A DNA stretch of 64,000 nt from Thalassoglobus sp. JC818 (GTDB lineage: Bacteria > Planctomycetota > Planctomycetia > Planctomycetales > Planctomycetaceae): positions 124,001-188,000 of the forward strand of contig NZ_JBFEFI010000006.1 in the NCBI RefSeq assembly GCF_040717535.1, given 5' to 3'. Positions within the stretch are counted from its first letter, which is position 1. Each line of letters begins with the position of its first letter. The notes under the pieces were generated by a model. The model saw only the letters and a program-made list of their open reading frames with translations. It was not told the DNA's origin and ran no database searches. The translations under genes were made by a program, and so were the position numbers. Positions 37,401 to 46,271 of this stretch are shown here, piece after piece.

Positions 37401-37931
37401 CAACGCATACTGACCGTTGCCGACTCCGCGGAGCAGAACGTCATCCCCCGTGACTTGCCCAACGGCGGCCGCTCCGAATTGAATGGGAAGTTCGACCCAA
37501 CCCTCTTTCAGAACGTTCACCTGCAATTCGGCACGAACGCGAGCGATCTCACCATCGATCGTCACCGTATAGCCGATCTGAGACAGAACAGCGTCCGGTG
37601 ACTCTGTTCTTTGTTGCGCCGCCTTCCAGGCAGCCAACATTTTTTCGTACTCCGAAAACGGAAGAATGACATTCGAGTTGGGATTGCCGAACGCACTTTC
37701 GAAATCTTTGAAAGGGATGTAGATGATCCGCTCACCGCTCTCGTTCAAGACTTCCACAGGAGCGATCTCCTGCGTGGCTGTTTCATCCGCGGTTGTCTCT
37801 TCCGCCACAACGTCTGGCGTGTCACCTGCGACGTCATCCAGGCTTTCGTCCTGTGAAAACCCCGGCGATGCGAGTGCGACAAATGAACAGAGAAAAGCGA
37901 TGAAAAAACGCGAGCGTGCAGTTTTTTTCAT
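34440..37931 (-). CDS. Large membrane-anchored beta-rich protein (1163 aa)
   Basis: Unrecognised family, sibling of the following 2712-residue protein. Seen: a signal peptide (hydrophobic residues 8-22, ending GFSQDE); a short disordered acidic stretch; a start motif ERIIYIPFKDF followed by ILPFSEYEKMLAAW (about 70-105), which resembles the start of both halves of the larger protein; about 900 residues of alternating beta-strand pattern; and a C-terminal group of three or four helices (about 1035-1130) with a short Ala/Ser/Pro-rich tail. No enzyme motif is visible. Inference: periplasmic or surface beta-sandwich array tethered by its C-terminus. It is probably first gene of a two-gene operon. 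The ATG at 37931 is followed by a Lys-rich n-region. Confidence 0.78.
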   Translation of the reverse strand: MKKTARSRFFIAFLCSFVALASPGFSQDESLDDVAGDTPDVVAEETTADETATQEIAPVEVLNESGERIIYIPFKDFESAFGNPNSNVILPFSEYEKMLAAWKAAQQRTESPDAVLSQIGYTVTIDGEIARVRAELQVNVLKEGWVELPIQFGAAAVGQVTGDDVLLRGVGNGQYALLFQTPGEKSVSIDLAVRVKQSPDGQEISFQTPPVAVTTLDVTVPREGQAIEVTPQIVEVAGDGDEAPEGTTRMQVNVGATDTIRIQWHPEASLQPEMNLLASVENQTLVTIEDGLIHTDAYLKYEILRGTMEGCRVAVPASHRILDVTASSRIKNWQVVEQDGQQIVDVEFLSAIENGLNLELHTERKLDAADISIAGWQEGQPAEGIHAMDVVRESGQIAVRHASDISLTVLEQQGVVRIEPSAVGEKLAGSNALTYKFYSPEFSLKVNAKAVEPRLIVGNRIVLTFQDDELDVVNTLNYSVERMGVFELKLQLPENLQVDDVISPRLKEFNVSEEGRLLTVTLLERTQGEFPVEIRSHRDLTDSGEAEPLPLIEPLGVERETGTIQVFARTAIEVITETEQLEGVQPVPTSMEARNDVRLNSAWSFTRRPIVIPVRTERKPTRLSAFVGTTISVQDELTQVRTQLDYLIEYSGLNTFRFEVPEAISDSIQIEIAGGDQQSSPIQQRTSGDPVDGWVPWTIITQRDVVGLQRFIITYDIDQPEAESEEADAESDSESSAETTTTIQLIRPLGLVDSDGESTTTLAQSQGEVVIDKERSLSIAASGTGGGLEQIDLRELSRLPQNGTLAFRYFRSDADDRPSVEVAQSRHDIQEVVSTIVPRGLVEIVTGEDSEGTYRCRYLVKTTERQRLLVYLPVDLEVLGTFLNEREVSLEIADVPASESVGENLTPFWVNVARTESSDEDFLLTFQFLWKLHPALGESAFGRGEMLLPLPVIGRGGSAVVQELKVAIWVPEKYALVGDPENFHLQTRRRAGDVLIGATADRQVGGLEKWVSNGHTCPVSVAQFPTDGRVPYVYSNLGGAKSVTVRWWNQVVMTLIVSLAVGVIGWLLLKTSWENKLGMLLIAFFAAALYGISDSHALSQGLHAARFGLMLLIGLWIIHWIFQLIRGVQSTFATAGASAAAATPVNTEASGSSPPAAERQDKN

Positions 37932-38356
37932 GGGAGATGCCTAGTCGACTGAGTCACTGCGACGTGAGTTTGCGGAATCCAATTTCGCAAACTGCAGAAA
38001 CTGCGCAAAGCAGGTTCCACAGAGGAAGGTTAGAGATTTTGACGCCAATAGCAGCCGTCCGTCTTCATCTTTTCACTATCTTTTACTGAATTTTGACAAA
38101 GTCCCCCGTGCGGAAAGAGCGCAGAATGTCTTTCCGGACGACGTCAAAGAGAAGGAATTCAGGCCGATTCAGGACCTTCACTTGCAAGCGAATCATGCCC
38201 TGAAAACGCTTATTTCAGCAGCTGCTGAGTTGAAGCGTGAGAATTCCTCGAGAGACGTTGGAATTCCGCAATGAGAAGAAGCGAGAGAACGCGCTCATAC
38301 CATTTCCGGACGGTAAGGAGTCTCGAGTCCGAGGGTTTTAGAGACAGGCGATCTCT
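37932..38356. other. 425-bp gap, promoter region of the giant-protein operon
   Basis: No gene is supported here. It separates the SNF2-type gene from the large-protein operon, both on the minus strand, so it should contain the operon promoter; I cannot point to a convincing -35/-10 pair. A TTAGAGA/TCTCTAA stem (38338-38360) overlaps the SNF2 stop codon but is followed by AAACCC and not by U. Confidence 0.5.
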
Positions 38357-40258
38357 CTAAGCAGCGTGAGAGTCTTGAGCGGGTTGTTTCGGTCCGATGG
38401 ACTTTGTTTCTCCCCCTTTGCGGGCTTTCAGGTCGAACAGCCCGAAGATCTCCCCAGCGTTCATGCTGAGCGAGTGGTTCTCGTTGTCCCCTTCGCCCAG
38501 CACGCGATGGAATAGTTCTCGCTTCTGCTGCAGGACCTTATCGATTCTCTCTTCGATCGTGTCTTTGCAAATGAATTTGCTGACAATGATCTGCGATGCT
38601 GTCGCCCCAATGCGGTGCGCCCGGTTGATCGCCTGATCTTCAACAGCTGGATTCCACCAGCGATCGTACAGGAAGACATACCCGGCAAACTGCAGATTTA
38701 ACCCGACCGCACCTGTCCCGTAACTCATCAGAATCAGATGAGAGTTCGGATCATGCTTGAACTGGTCGAGAATGGGTTCACGATCCTTGGTCGGAATTCC
38801 CCCATGGTACTTCAGGCAACCGAACTGTTTGGTTTTGCCTTCGAGCCAGTCGAGAGTTTTCGTCCATTGACTAAACAGAATGGCTTTTCCGCCAGAAGCA
38901 GCGATCTCTTCCATGTCTGCAACGAGTCGATCTGCTTTACAAGACTCGCCCGTGAACGGGTCGACATTACAGATTTGCTTCAAGCGCAGAACGAGTTCGA
39001 AGACGTGTTGAATCGTGATCGATTCGCCGAGCCCATCGAGTTGGATGACGCCCTCATTCTCAGCGACTTTGTAGGCGTATTCCTGTCCCGGTGCCAGTTC
39101 GATGACTTCATCCCGATCAATGCGCGGCGGCAGATCTTTGGCGACGAGATCCTTCGTTCTCCGGAGGATATATTCCTCACTCAGTTGCGACAGTTGGCGG
39201 ATATCGGGAGAGGCATGAGCGGGGACCACGTTCATGAACTGGAACAGGGAGATCATCTCCTCTGCCCGGTTCTCAATCGGTGTTCCGGTCAGACAAACGC
39301 TGCGTTTTCGCGGAATCGAATGAATCGTTTGCGCGGTCACCGACTCTCGATTTTTGATTCGCTGTGCTTCGTCGAGCACGACGAGGTCAAACATGGGATG
39401 GTCATCCGGGTGCATCGCCTGAAAGTCACGTACCACGAGTTCGTAGTTCGCCAGCAGGACGGCTGAGCCGGGCATCTGCCAGATCATTTTGCGACGATTT
39501 GCATCCCCTTCGACGGGAGTCACTGGAATTTCTTCCGCCCACAGCTTGAACTCTCGCTGCCAGTTGGGAATGAGCGGTTTCGGACAGACCATCAGCACTC
39601 GTCGAACCTGCCCGGACCGGAGAAGTAAGCGGACGGCCGTGATCATCTGCATCGTTTTCCCGAGGCCCATTTCGTCAGCAAGAAGAGCGGACTCCTGAGA
39701 AAACAGCCAGGCAATCCCTTCGTACTGATAGGGAAACGGCTCGAAAGGCATGATGAGTTCCTGCCCGCGCAGCCAGGACTCAAGAGGAGGTTGAAGCACG
39801 TAAAACAGGCGATCCTGAATCGACAGCGCATCGCTGGGCGGCTTGATCCGGGTCGGTTTGCGCGGAGCCCCGGACGGTTTCTTTTCAGGCTTACGCGGAG
39901 CTTCAATGCTGACGAGTTCTTCAGACTCCTTTTCGGTCGGCTGAAGAAACTCAATGGCATCGGGAAACTGCAAACCGAAGACGTTGACCTTCGGCCAGAA
40001 CGGTTTCCAGCGAGGAACAAAGCCGACTGGTGTCGTGAGAGACTGCGTTCCAACGCCGACTTGAGGGGCGCGCTTCAGAGCTCCATTCATGCCGGTGATC
40101 ACCACGTTCGGCGAGCGCATTCCGACATCGGACATCGACGTCTCTGGAATGTCGATCGAAAGCGGAAGCGCGTGACTCAACGTGGGAGAGTCCATTTGTG
40201 TCTCTCTGTCACGAGAAGTTTCCGAGTGAGATTCGGGAGCGTTCTGAGAATCAGGCAA
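38357..40258 (-). CDS. SNF2-family DNA-dependent ATPase
   Basis: Superfamily 2 ATPase of the SWI/SNF type, which moves along double-stranded DNA or remodels protein-DNA complexes. Seen: an unrecognised N-terminal region (1-165), then [14 protein letters not shown] (Walker A, near 193), [13 protein letters not shown] (DEAQ box, near 292), [12 protein letters not shown] (motif III, near 318), and the C-terminal helicase half with [29 protein letters not shown] split around 520-545 and the arginine-finger motif RAHRIG near 551. The TTG at 40258 overlaps the stop of the upstream gene (TTGCCTGA), with AAGG at suitable distance inside that gene; an ATG at 40195 is an alternative. No methyltransferase or nuclease partner is adjacent, so repair or transcription roles are open. 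Confidence 0.9.
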   Translation of the reverse strand: MPDSQNAPESHSETSRDRETQMDSPTLSHALPLSIDIPETSMSDVGMRSPNVVITGMNGALKRAPQVGVGTQSLTTPVGFVPRWKPFWPKVNVFGLQFPDAIEFLQPTEKESEELVSIEAPRKPEKKPSGAPRKPTRIKPPSDALSIQDRLFYVLQPPLESWLRGQELIMPFEPFPYQYEGIAWLFSQESALLADEMGLGKTMQMITAVRLLLRSGQVRRVLMVCPKPLIPNWQREFKLWAEEIPVTPVEGDANRRKMIWQMPGSAVLLANYELVVRDFQAMHPDDHPMFDLVVLDEAQRIKNRESVTAQTIHSIPRKRSVCLTGTPIENRAEEMISLFQFMNVVPAHASPDIRQLSQLSEEYILRRTKDLVAKDLPPRIDRDEVIELAPGQEYAYKVAENEGVIQLDGLGESITIQHVFELVLRLKQICNVDPFTGESCKADRLVADMEEIAASGGKAILFSQWTKTLDWLEGKTKQFGCLKYHGGIPTKDREPILDQFKHDPNSHLILMSYGTGAVGLNLQFAGYVFLYDRWWNPAVEDQAINRAHRIGATASQIIVSKFICKDTIEERIDKVLQQKRELFHRVLGEGDNENHSLSMNAGEIFGLFDLKARKGGETKSIGPKQPAQDSHAA

Positions 40259-40817
40259 CGGTTTGGACCTTGACTGTTTCGTTCAATGCTTCGCGGACAC
40301 GATCGAGCGGCTCTTCCAAATCGGCGTCTGCACTGATCAGACGAGCCCGCTCGCGAATCTGATCGACATCTTCTGGAAACTCGGGATTAAAGCGGACGGA
40401 CTGATTCCCGATTTGAACCCGATCTTCGTCGGGCAAATCTCGGCAGTCCTCGGGAAGCAGATAGACAACCGGCGTTTTCTGATGGCTCCGCAGCTCCATC
40501 AGTTCGTCCTGCTGAACGATAATGAGATCCGGGTGAACAGAGATACGTTCGCAGAGAGTTTTCCCGATCAACTCTCCAAAGAGGAACGGCTTCAGCGAAT
40601 TACCGTATAGAATTTCCTGAGTGCGGTTTGCTTTGACCGGGGTCGTACACTGGAATTCCAGTGGCCTGCCGCGATGGTTGGTGACAAGCAGTCCCCCAAC
40701 GAATCCGAGATTCGTCTCTGCAACCCACAGAAATCCCAAATGGAATCGCTCTTGATCCGTCTTCGCCGCCATCGCCACTCCGTCGACTGTCTCGGTCTTT
40801 GAGAGGGTTTCATCCAT
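40251..40817 (-). CDS. Hypothetical protein coupled to the SNF2 gene
   Basis: A 188-residue protein with no motif I recognise. It looks soluble and alpha/beta, with a middle beta section ([18 protein letters not shown]) and a Tyr/Leu strand ([12 protein letters not shown]) near residue 115, and a C-terminal charged helix ending in KVQTVA. The proposed start is ATG 40817 with AGAGG just upstream; an earlier in-frame start would add 46 residues of doubtful quality. Its stop overlaps the SNF2 start by eight bases, which argues for translational coupling and a shared function, perhaps a substrate or DNA adaptor of the ATPase (inference). Confidence 0.65.
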   Translation of the reverse strand: MDETLSKTETVDGVAMAAKTDQERFHLGFLWVAETNLGFVGGLLVTNHRGRPLEFQCTTPVKANRTQEILYGNSLKPFLFGELIGKTLCERISVHPDLIIVQQDELMELRSHQKTPVVYLLPEDCRDLPDEDRVQIGNQSVRFNPEFPEDVDQIRERARLISADADLEEPLDRVREALNETVKVQTVA

Positions 40818-41118
40818 CACCCTCTGCTCTTGGAGAAATCGTCCAGAATCGCGGAGAACTTGAGCCCGACAACGTCGAACCCTCCCGTCCTTCCAGAAGT
40901 CGCAACCTGCCCGTGCGATTTCCCCGTAACACTTTGATCGATCAAGACTTATCAATCGATTGGGTTAGCTGAGAGAATGTTCACGTCGCAGCTGGAAGTC
41001 CGCGGGAACTTGACGAAAACCGGATTCCATCACAAGCATTTCCCGAAACGGTCTTCTCAAAACCGGATCAAGGGACCGGTCAGAAACAATGTCCATTCAA
41101 TGAGGCGAAGGCCAGAGA
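40818..41118. other. 301-bp gap with no supported gene
   Basis: Between the STAS gene stop codon and the start of the SNF2 partner. Short frames here have no protein-like composition. Nothing recognised. Confidence 0.4.
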
Positions 41119-41499
41119 TTACTGTTTCGGCTCTTCGAGAGCGGCCAAGGCTTCAGAAACGGTGTTGTAGTATGGCCAGAGCTTGAACAGGCTCATGTTT
41201 TGCAAAACTTTCAACATCTGATCGTTCGCAGCACAAAAACAACCAGTTCCGCGTCGCATACGGGTTTCTCGCAGCATCGAAACGAGCGAGCCAATAAATT
41301 CTGAACCGAAGTACTCAAGTTCCGCGAGATTCAACACCAGGTTCTTCGCATTCTTGCGGGCGATTTCGCCGCGAATCGTGTTCGCTTCCTGATGGATGTC
41401 CTGATACCGGAATGAGCTGACTTCCCCACTCGGTGTGACAACGAGCGCATCGCCAATCTTTTCGACTCGAAAAATATTCAGATGTTGCATCGTTGCCAT
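41119..41499 (-). CDS. STAS-domain protein (anti-sigma factor antagonist-like)
   Basis: Single STAS domain of about 126 residues. Known: STAS proteins of the SpoIIAA/RsbV type bind anti-sigma kinases and are switched by phosphorylation of a conserved Ser. Seen: the opening beta hairpin GDALVVTPSGEVSSF, the NLVLNLAELEYFGSEFIGSLVSML block (about 60-80; Ser in FGSEF at the usual phospho-site position) and a final helix. The usual D-S-S-G is replaced by FGSEF, so phospho-control is plausible but not certain. No partner kinase is adjacent. Start ATG at 41499, with other in-frame codons a few residues either side. Confidence 0.82.
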   Translation of the reverse strand: MATMQHLNIFRVEKIGDALVVTPSGEVSSFRYQDIHQEANTIRGEIARKNAKNLVLNLAELEYFGSEFIGSLVSMLRETRMRRGTGCFCAANDQMLKVLQNMSLFKLWPYYNTVSEALAALEEPKQ

Positions 41500-41778
41500 A
41501 TCGACTGAACGTAGAACCAATTTGATTCTACTGATCCTTTTGACTTTCTTGAATCACGAAACGCCGCCATTCCACAGATTGGCGCTTTCTTCTTAACAGC
41601 TTCTTCTCAAGACCAATGGTTTTCTCGATTTACGCAGAGTTCATGGACACTGCGCATGAGAAAACTGGACCGATCTGTTGTTGAAGTTGCCCCAATCATA
41701 GCGTGTCATCGACGCATCGAGATCCTCCTCTCTTAGGGCGTCATCGAAATTCGCATTCCACGGTATGCCAATCAGTTT

Positions 41779-43869
41779 TTACGGATTATTCCGAATTTGA
41801 CGCTCAAGATCCTCAACGCTCGTGACCGGTGCCTGACACGCCCCTCCCTCGCACAGATATGCTGTGGTCGCGCCATCGATCATCTCTTTTCCAGCGATGA
41901 GATCGGGAATGCCTTGCGAGTCGACGAACTGATACTTCCAGAGTACCGTCGTCCTCGGAAGAAACTGACGGCGAGCCCATTCTCCCAGCTTCGAAGAGTC
42001 CTTTTCGTCGTCAGATTCCACGAGCACAATCTGACGACTTGGCCCGACAACCAGATCGAGGGCGATAAGTGCCTGTCCCACTGCCTGCGGACGATCTGCC
42101 AACAATTCTCCGAATGAATCGAGCGTGCTGGTCGCTCGTTCCATTAGATCAGATCGACCGGTCAAGTGGGCGAGTTTGACGAGTGCCGTTGCGGCCATTC
42201 CGTTGCCGCTCGGGACGGCGTTGTCCTGCACTTCTTTGGTTCGCGCGATCAGCTTTTCATGATCGTTCCCGGTGTAGAAGAATCCACCCTGCTCGGGGTC
42301 CCAGAACTCTGCGATCATAACATCTGCAAGCTCGAGGCTCTCCTCGAGGTACTGGTCCGATCCAGTCGCTTGAAACAGTTCCACGAGGCCATCGATGAGG
42401 CAAGCATAATCATCGAGATACCCACGAAAACGAGACCGACCATCTTTGTAGCTGTGCAATAGTTCGTTGCCGCTGCCTTTCATGTGAAGCCTAAAGAAGT
42501 CAGCTGCAGCTTGAGCAGCATCGAGATACTTCGACTCGTTGAATGCCACACCCGCCTGCGCGAACGCGGAGATCATCATTCCGTTCCAGGCTGTCAGAAC
42601 TTTCTCATCACGGGCTGGTGCAATTCGTTTGGAACGAGCTTCGAATAAGATCGAACGCGACCGATCGAGGCTTTTGTGTAGCTCTTCGACTTCGATGCTC
42701 AGCTCTCGAGCAACCTGATCGAGCGGTTTCGGGCGATTTAAGATCGAGTGCCCCTCCCAATTGCCGTTTTGAGAGACGTCATAAGCTGCACTGAAAATCT
42801 CAGCTTCGCGATCTCCGAGCAACTGCCAAATTTCATCCGCACTCCAGACAAAGAATCGACCTTCTTCCCCTTCGGTGTCTGCATCCTGAGTGCTGTAGAA
42901 TCCTCCCAGCTCGCTTGTCATCTCCCGTAAGACGTAGTCGAGAGTCTCTCGGACACAGGTTTCATATTCCTGATCTCCAGTTATTTGCCAAGCTTCGAGA
43001 TAGACGGGCACCAGCAACGCATTGTCGTAAAGCATCTTTTCGAAATGCGGAGCCAGCCAGTACGCGTCGGTTGAATAACGATGAAAGCCGCCGCCGAGTT
43101 GATCGTAGATCCCGCCTGCGAACATCTTCTTGAGAGTCAATTGAATGACATCCAATACCTCTTGATCACCAAAGCGATCCCAACCTCGCAGCAGGAATCG
43201 AAGATCCATCGGATGTGGAAACTTGGGTGATCCTCCGAATCCACCATGTTTGCGGTCAGCAATCCGCATCAATCCTTCGACCGCTGCCTGCAAAGTCTCC
43301 TCTCCAAGCTTCGCTGTTTGGAAAACTGGGGCAGCCATCTCCTGAATCGCTTCGGCGAGTTGATCGGCACTTGTCTCGACTTCATCTTTCTTGTTGTGCC
43401 AATAGTCCCGCAGCTTCAGCAAGATGTCTCGAAATCCGGGCATGCCCATGCGAGAAGTCGGCGGCCAATATGTTCCCCCGTAAAATGGACGTCCATCCGG
43501 AGTCATGAAGACCGACATCGGCCATCCTCCGCGACGTGTGATCAGTTGAACCGCCGTCATGTAAATCTGGTCAACATCCGGTCGTTCTTCCCGGTCGACT
43601 TTGATCGACACGAAGGACTCGTTGAGAATCGCCGAGATCTCTTCGTTTTCGAAGCTCTCATGCTCCATCACATGACACCAGTGACATGCGCTGTAACCCA
43701 CAGAGAGAAAGATGGGTCGGTCGGTTTCCTCTGCGAGTCGAAACGCTTCCTCGGACCACGGATACCAGTCGACCGGGTTGTTTGCATGCTGCAGAAGATA
43801 CGGACTCGTTTCGTCACTAAGACGATTTGGGCTTCCGGGAGTCCGTGCTGCCGTGTTGCTGTCACTCAT
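41779..43869 (-). CDS. DUF255 thioredoxin-domain protein (YyaL/SSP411-like)
   Basis: Cytosolic protein with an N-terminal thioredoxin-like domain and a C-terminal (alpha/alpha)6 glycosidase-like barrel. Seen: [20 protein letters not shown] near residues 16-35, then SACHWCHVM (CxxC, near 58-66) and [13 protein letters not shown] near 91-103, which are diagnostic of the family. The second domain has [12 protein letters not shown] near 210 and repeated helical pairs to the end. Length 696 residues is standard. The biochemical role of the family is still unclear. A redox or sugar-binding function has been proposed from the fold. Monocistronic. Confidence 0.92.
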   Translation of the reverse strand: MSDSNTAARTPGSPNRLSDETSPYLLQHANNPVDWYPWSEEAFRLAEETDRPIFLSVGYSACHWCHVMEHESFENEEISAILNESFVSIKVDREERPDVDQIYMTAVQLITRRGGWPMSVFMTPDGRPFYGGTYWPPTSRMGMPGFRDILLKLRDYWHNKKDEVETSADQLAEAIQEMAAPVFQTAKLGEETLQAAVEGLMRIADRKHGGFGGSPKFPHPMDLRFLLRGWDRFGDQEVLDVIQLTLKKMFAGGIYDQLGGGFHRYSTDAYWLAPHFEKMLYDNALLVPVYLEAWQITGDQEYETCVRETLDYVLREMTSELGGFYSTQDADTEGEEGRFFVWSADEIWQLLGDREAEIFSAAYDVSQNGNWEGHSILNRPKPLDQVARELSIEVEELHKSLDRSRSILFEARSKRIAPARDEKVLTAWNGMMISAFAQAGVAFNESKYLDAAQAAADFFRLHMKGSGNELLHSYKDGRSRFRGYLDDYACLIDGLVELFQATGSDQYLEESLELADVMIAEFWDPEQGGFFYTGNDHEKLIARTKEVQDNAVPSGNGMAATALVKLAHLTGRSDLMERATSTLDSFGELLADRPQAVGQALIALDLVVGPSRQIVLVESDDEKDSSKLGEWARRQFLPRTTVLWKYQFVDSQGIPDLIAGKEMIDGATTAYLCEGGACQAPVTSVEDLERQIRNNP

Positions 43870-44257
43870 GATGTCTGCGCAGACTTTCAGTTGGTCATTG
43901 TTGTCTTGTGACTGTGCCCACCTGGCATGGAAACAGAGCCCGTGATGCCGACGACTTTGTTCACCGGACCTGATTACTCTTCATTCAGTGTCACGATCTC
44001 GGGCAGAACATCAACACCCTGCTGAGACGATCCTCAAGAAAACGGGCTTGATTTCACAAAGCAGAGACGTACAAAGACAACGCAGCCACGAAGTTCAGAA
44101 CGTTTAGTCAATCTGAAGGAAATGTCTGGTTTATAGAATCGCTGCTTGCAGGGAATTCGAGTGATAATTTAGACTCTATCCTTCTCTTTTTTCTGAACAA
44201 TTCACATCTCCCGGGGAAAATCCCCTCACATCGCGCACGTTACGGAGCTCCTCTCTG
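43870..44257. other. 388-bp divergent promoter region
   Basis: Lies between the divergently read DUF255 and MarR genes, so both promoters should be here. I cannot identify a convincing -35/-10 pair or a MarR operator palindrome. GGAGC precedes the MarR ATG. Confidence 0.4.
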
Positions 44258-44770
44258 ATGCTCAATTATGACTGGGAAAACAGCGTCGCGTATTGGGTAT
44301 GCGCAGCGTCTCATGTCTTTCGTAAGACTCTCGACGCCCGTCTCGCACCAGAGGGAATCACGATCCGACAGTGGGAAGTCCTGGCGTGGCTTTCGTCGCG
44401 CGGCTGCGGTTCGCAGTCTGTCCTGGCAGAGCAATTGGGAATTGAACCTCACACGTTGGCTGGAATCTTGAATCGTATGGAGAAAGCCGGGCTGTTAGTC
44501 CGCCGTCCGTGTGATCAAGACCGGAGAAAGAACACGCTTCATCCGACAGACAAAGCGACCGAAGTCTGGAATCGCGCCTCAGAAATTGCTCATGAGATTC
44601 GACGTCAAGCCGTTTCCGGGCTGACGTCAGAAGATTTGCACCTGTTCAAGGACATCTGCGAGCGGATGATTCAGAACCTCGACGAAACTGTCTCGCTAGA
44701 AGATGAGTCAGGCTTCGCGATCCCAATTCCGTGCATTGAGCAGTCAGAAGACGACACTCTCAACGACTGA
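44258..44770 (+). CDS. MarR-family transcriptional regulator
   Basis: Winged helix-turn-helix dimer that usually represses neighbouring genes and is released by a small ligand. Seen: the recognition region LAEQLGIEPHTLAGILNRME near residues 55-75 and the wing GLLVRRPCDQDRRKNTLHPT near 78-97, including the conserved DxRxx. N- and C-terminal helices form the dimer. Length 170 residues is slightly long, with an acidic C-terminal tail of about 25 residues. The nearest divergent gene is the DUF255 gene, a possible target; convergent with the epimerase gene. Confidence 0.9.
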   Translation: MLNYDWENSVAYWVCAASHVFRKTLDARLAPEGITIRQWEVLAWLSSRGCGSQSVLAEQLGIEPHTLAGILNRMEKAGLLVRRPCDQDRRKNTLHPTDKATEVWNRASEIAHEIRRQAVSGLTSEDLHLFKDICERMIQNLDETVSLEDESGFAIPIPCIEQSEDDTLND

Positions 44771-44818
44771 CACGATCTTCAAGACGCAATCAGTCTGCCT
44801 GAAACACGATTAAGAGCT

Positions 44819-45790
44819 TCACGCCTGCGACGTGTTCGCTTCGCCGACAAACGCATCGATCGTTTGTTGAAGAGCATCGTCGAACGAGTATTGCGCCACG
44901 AAATCGAGAGCTTCCCGTGCTACTGCTGTCTCAGCCCAGGAGTGTTGTATTTCACCGGAACGTGCTGCTTCGAACTGTGGATCGTCTACAGCATTCATGA
45001 ACTGGCTGATCTTCGTAGCCAGTCCTCGAATTGAAATGGATTCCCCAGAAGCGACGTTGAAAACGCCTCCAGCGACAGCAGACGGAGCCTTCATCGCAGC
45101 GACGTTGGCATTCACAACGTCTTCGACGTAAATGAAGTCTCTGGTCTGCGAACCGTCTCCGAAAATCGTGGGGCGTTTGCCGTTCAAGATTGCGGTGATG
45201 AATAGCGGAATGACGGCTGAATACGGGCTCCCGGGATCCTGGCGCGGACCAAACACGTTGAAGTACCGCAGGCGAACAGTTTCAAACCCGTAAGAAGCGG
45301 TGAACGACTGACAGTAAAGTTCTCCCGCCAGCTTCGCTGCCGCATACGGAGACAGAGCAGCTGTTGGAGCGTCTTCACGGTGTGGAAGAGTTTCGGACTC
45401 ACCGTAGGCACTACTCGATGCAGCATAGATGAGTCGTTGCACCCCAGCCTGACGACTCGCGTCCAAGAGATTCAACGTTCCCGTGGCACACATTTCATGA
45501 GTTGCGAGTGGATCTTTCAAGCTGATCGGAACAGAAGGAAGTGCCGCCTCGTGAAAAACGTATCGCACGTCTTTCAACGCTTTGTCGAGCAGAGGACGAT
45601 CAAGAAGGCTTCCTTCGAACAGCTCAATTTCTTGGGAAACCGATTTGATGTTGTCCAGGTTTCCAGTGCTGAGATTGTCGAGAACCCGAACCTGATAGCC
45701 ATCGTTCACCAGCCTCGTCACTAAATGCGACCCGATGAATCCAGCTCCTCCCGTCACCAGACAAATGGGATCGGCGCTGTTCTTTGTCAT
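44819..45790 (-). CDS. NAD-dependent epimerase/dehydratase (UDP-sugar epimerase-like)
   Basis: Extended short-chain dehydrogenase acting on a nucleotide sugar, probably UDP-glucose or UDP-N-acetylglucosamine 4-epimerisation. Seen: the Rossmann NAD motif GGAGFIGSHLV (residues 14-24) and the following acidic VRVLDNLSTG (residue 37), the catalytic SSSAYGES near 125 and Y-x-x-x-K in SPYAAAKLAGE near 149, and RYFNVFGPRQDPGSPYSAVI near 176-195. Length 323 residues is typical. The exact sugar cannot be set. No glycosyltransferase genes are nearby. Confidence 0.9.
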   Translation of the reverse strand: MTKNSADPICLVTGGAGFIGSHLVTRLVNDGYQVRVLDNLSTGNLDNIKSVSQEIELFEGSLLDRPLLDKALKDVRYVFHEAALPSVPISLKDPLATHEMCATGTLNLLDASRQAGVQRLIYAASSSAYGESETLPHREDAPTAALSPYAAAKLAGELYCQSFTASYGFETVRLRYFNVFGPRQDPGSPYSAVIPLFITAILNGKRPTIFGDGSQTRDFIYVEDVVNANVAAMKAPSAVAGGVFNVASGESISIRGLATKISQFMNAVDDPQFEAARSGEIQHSWAETAVAREALDFVAQYSFDDALQQTIDAFVGEANTSQA

Positions 45791-46271
45791 GTTCAGTCTT
45801 TCTGATCCAAGAGAGTCTCCCCTCGCGATTGGACTCGATCTCGGCAGCGAATGAAACTTCTCAGTCGTTTAACAAACACAGGAGTGTCAGAGTCCTGAGA
45901 GATTGTGGTGTCATCTCAACACAAAAGCTGCTTTGTGAGCACCATTCCTCCGCTCTCTTTCGAAACCGAAAACTCCCACCGACATGCCATGAATTGGCCT
46001 CAATAATCGGTTTCTGGCATCTGATCACTCTCGGAATGACGGGTTCCCGCAACGTTCCTTGAATTTCCCGCCGCAAACTCTTCCCAAACCCTTGCGTTCA
46101 AGCTGGTTTTTTACTGACAATCACGTCGCGCACCGATTTCATCTCTTGACAGTGTTTTGATCTCGATGTGCACTAGTCCTCGTAGGTGGCTATCGAACCA
46201 CCTCGACGTTTCAATTTCGACATGTCTCCTGATTACCGCTTGGTTACTGGAATTGATTTTAGGTTGACGGA
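45791..46271. other. 481-bp divergent intergenic region
   Basis: Region between the epimerase gene (minus) and the S1-domain gene (plus). No gene is supported. It contains a possible sigma-70 promoter (see 46146-46174). Otherwise nothing recognised. Confidence 0.4.
46146..46174 (+). promoter_or_regulatory. Possible promoter of the S1-domain gene
   Basis: A perfect -35 hexamer TTGACA (46146-46151) is followed after 17 bp by TGCACT (46169-46174), a weak -10. It lies about 100 bp upstream of the ATG at 46272. The -35 match and spacing are good; the -10 is poor. Confidence 0.3.

Noticed and set aside
38338-38360. TTAGAGA/TCTCTAA stem at the end of the SNF2 gene
   Set aside because: It overlaps the stop codon and is followed by AAACCC, so it lacks the U-tract of an intrinsic terminator.
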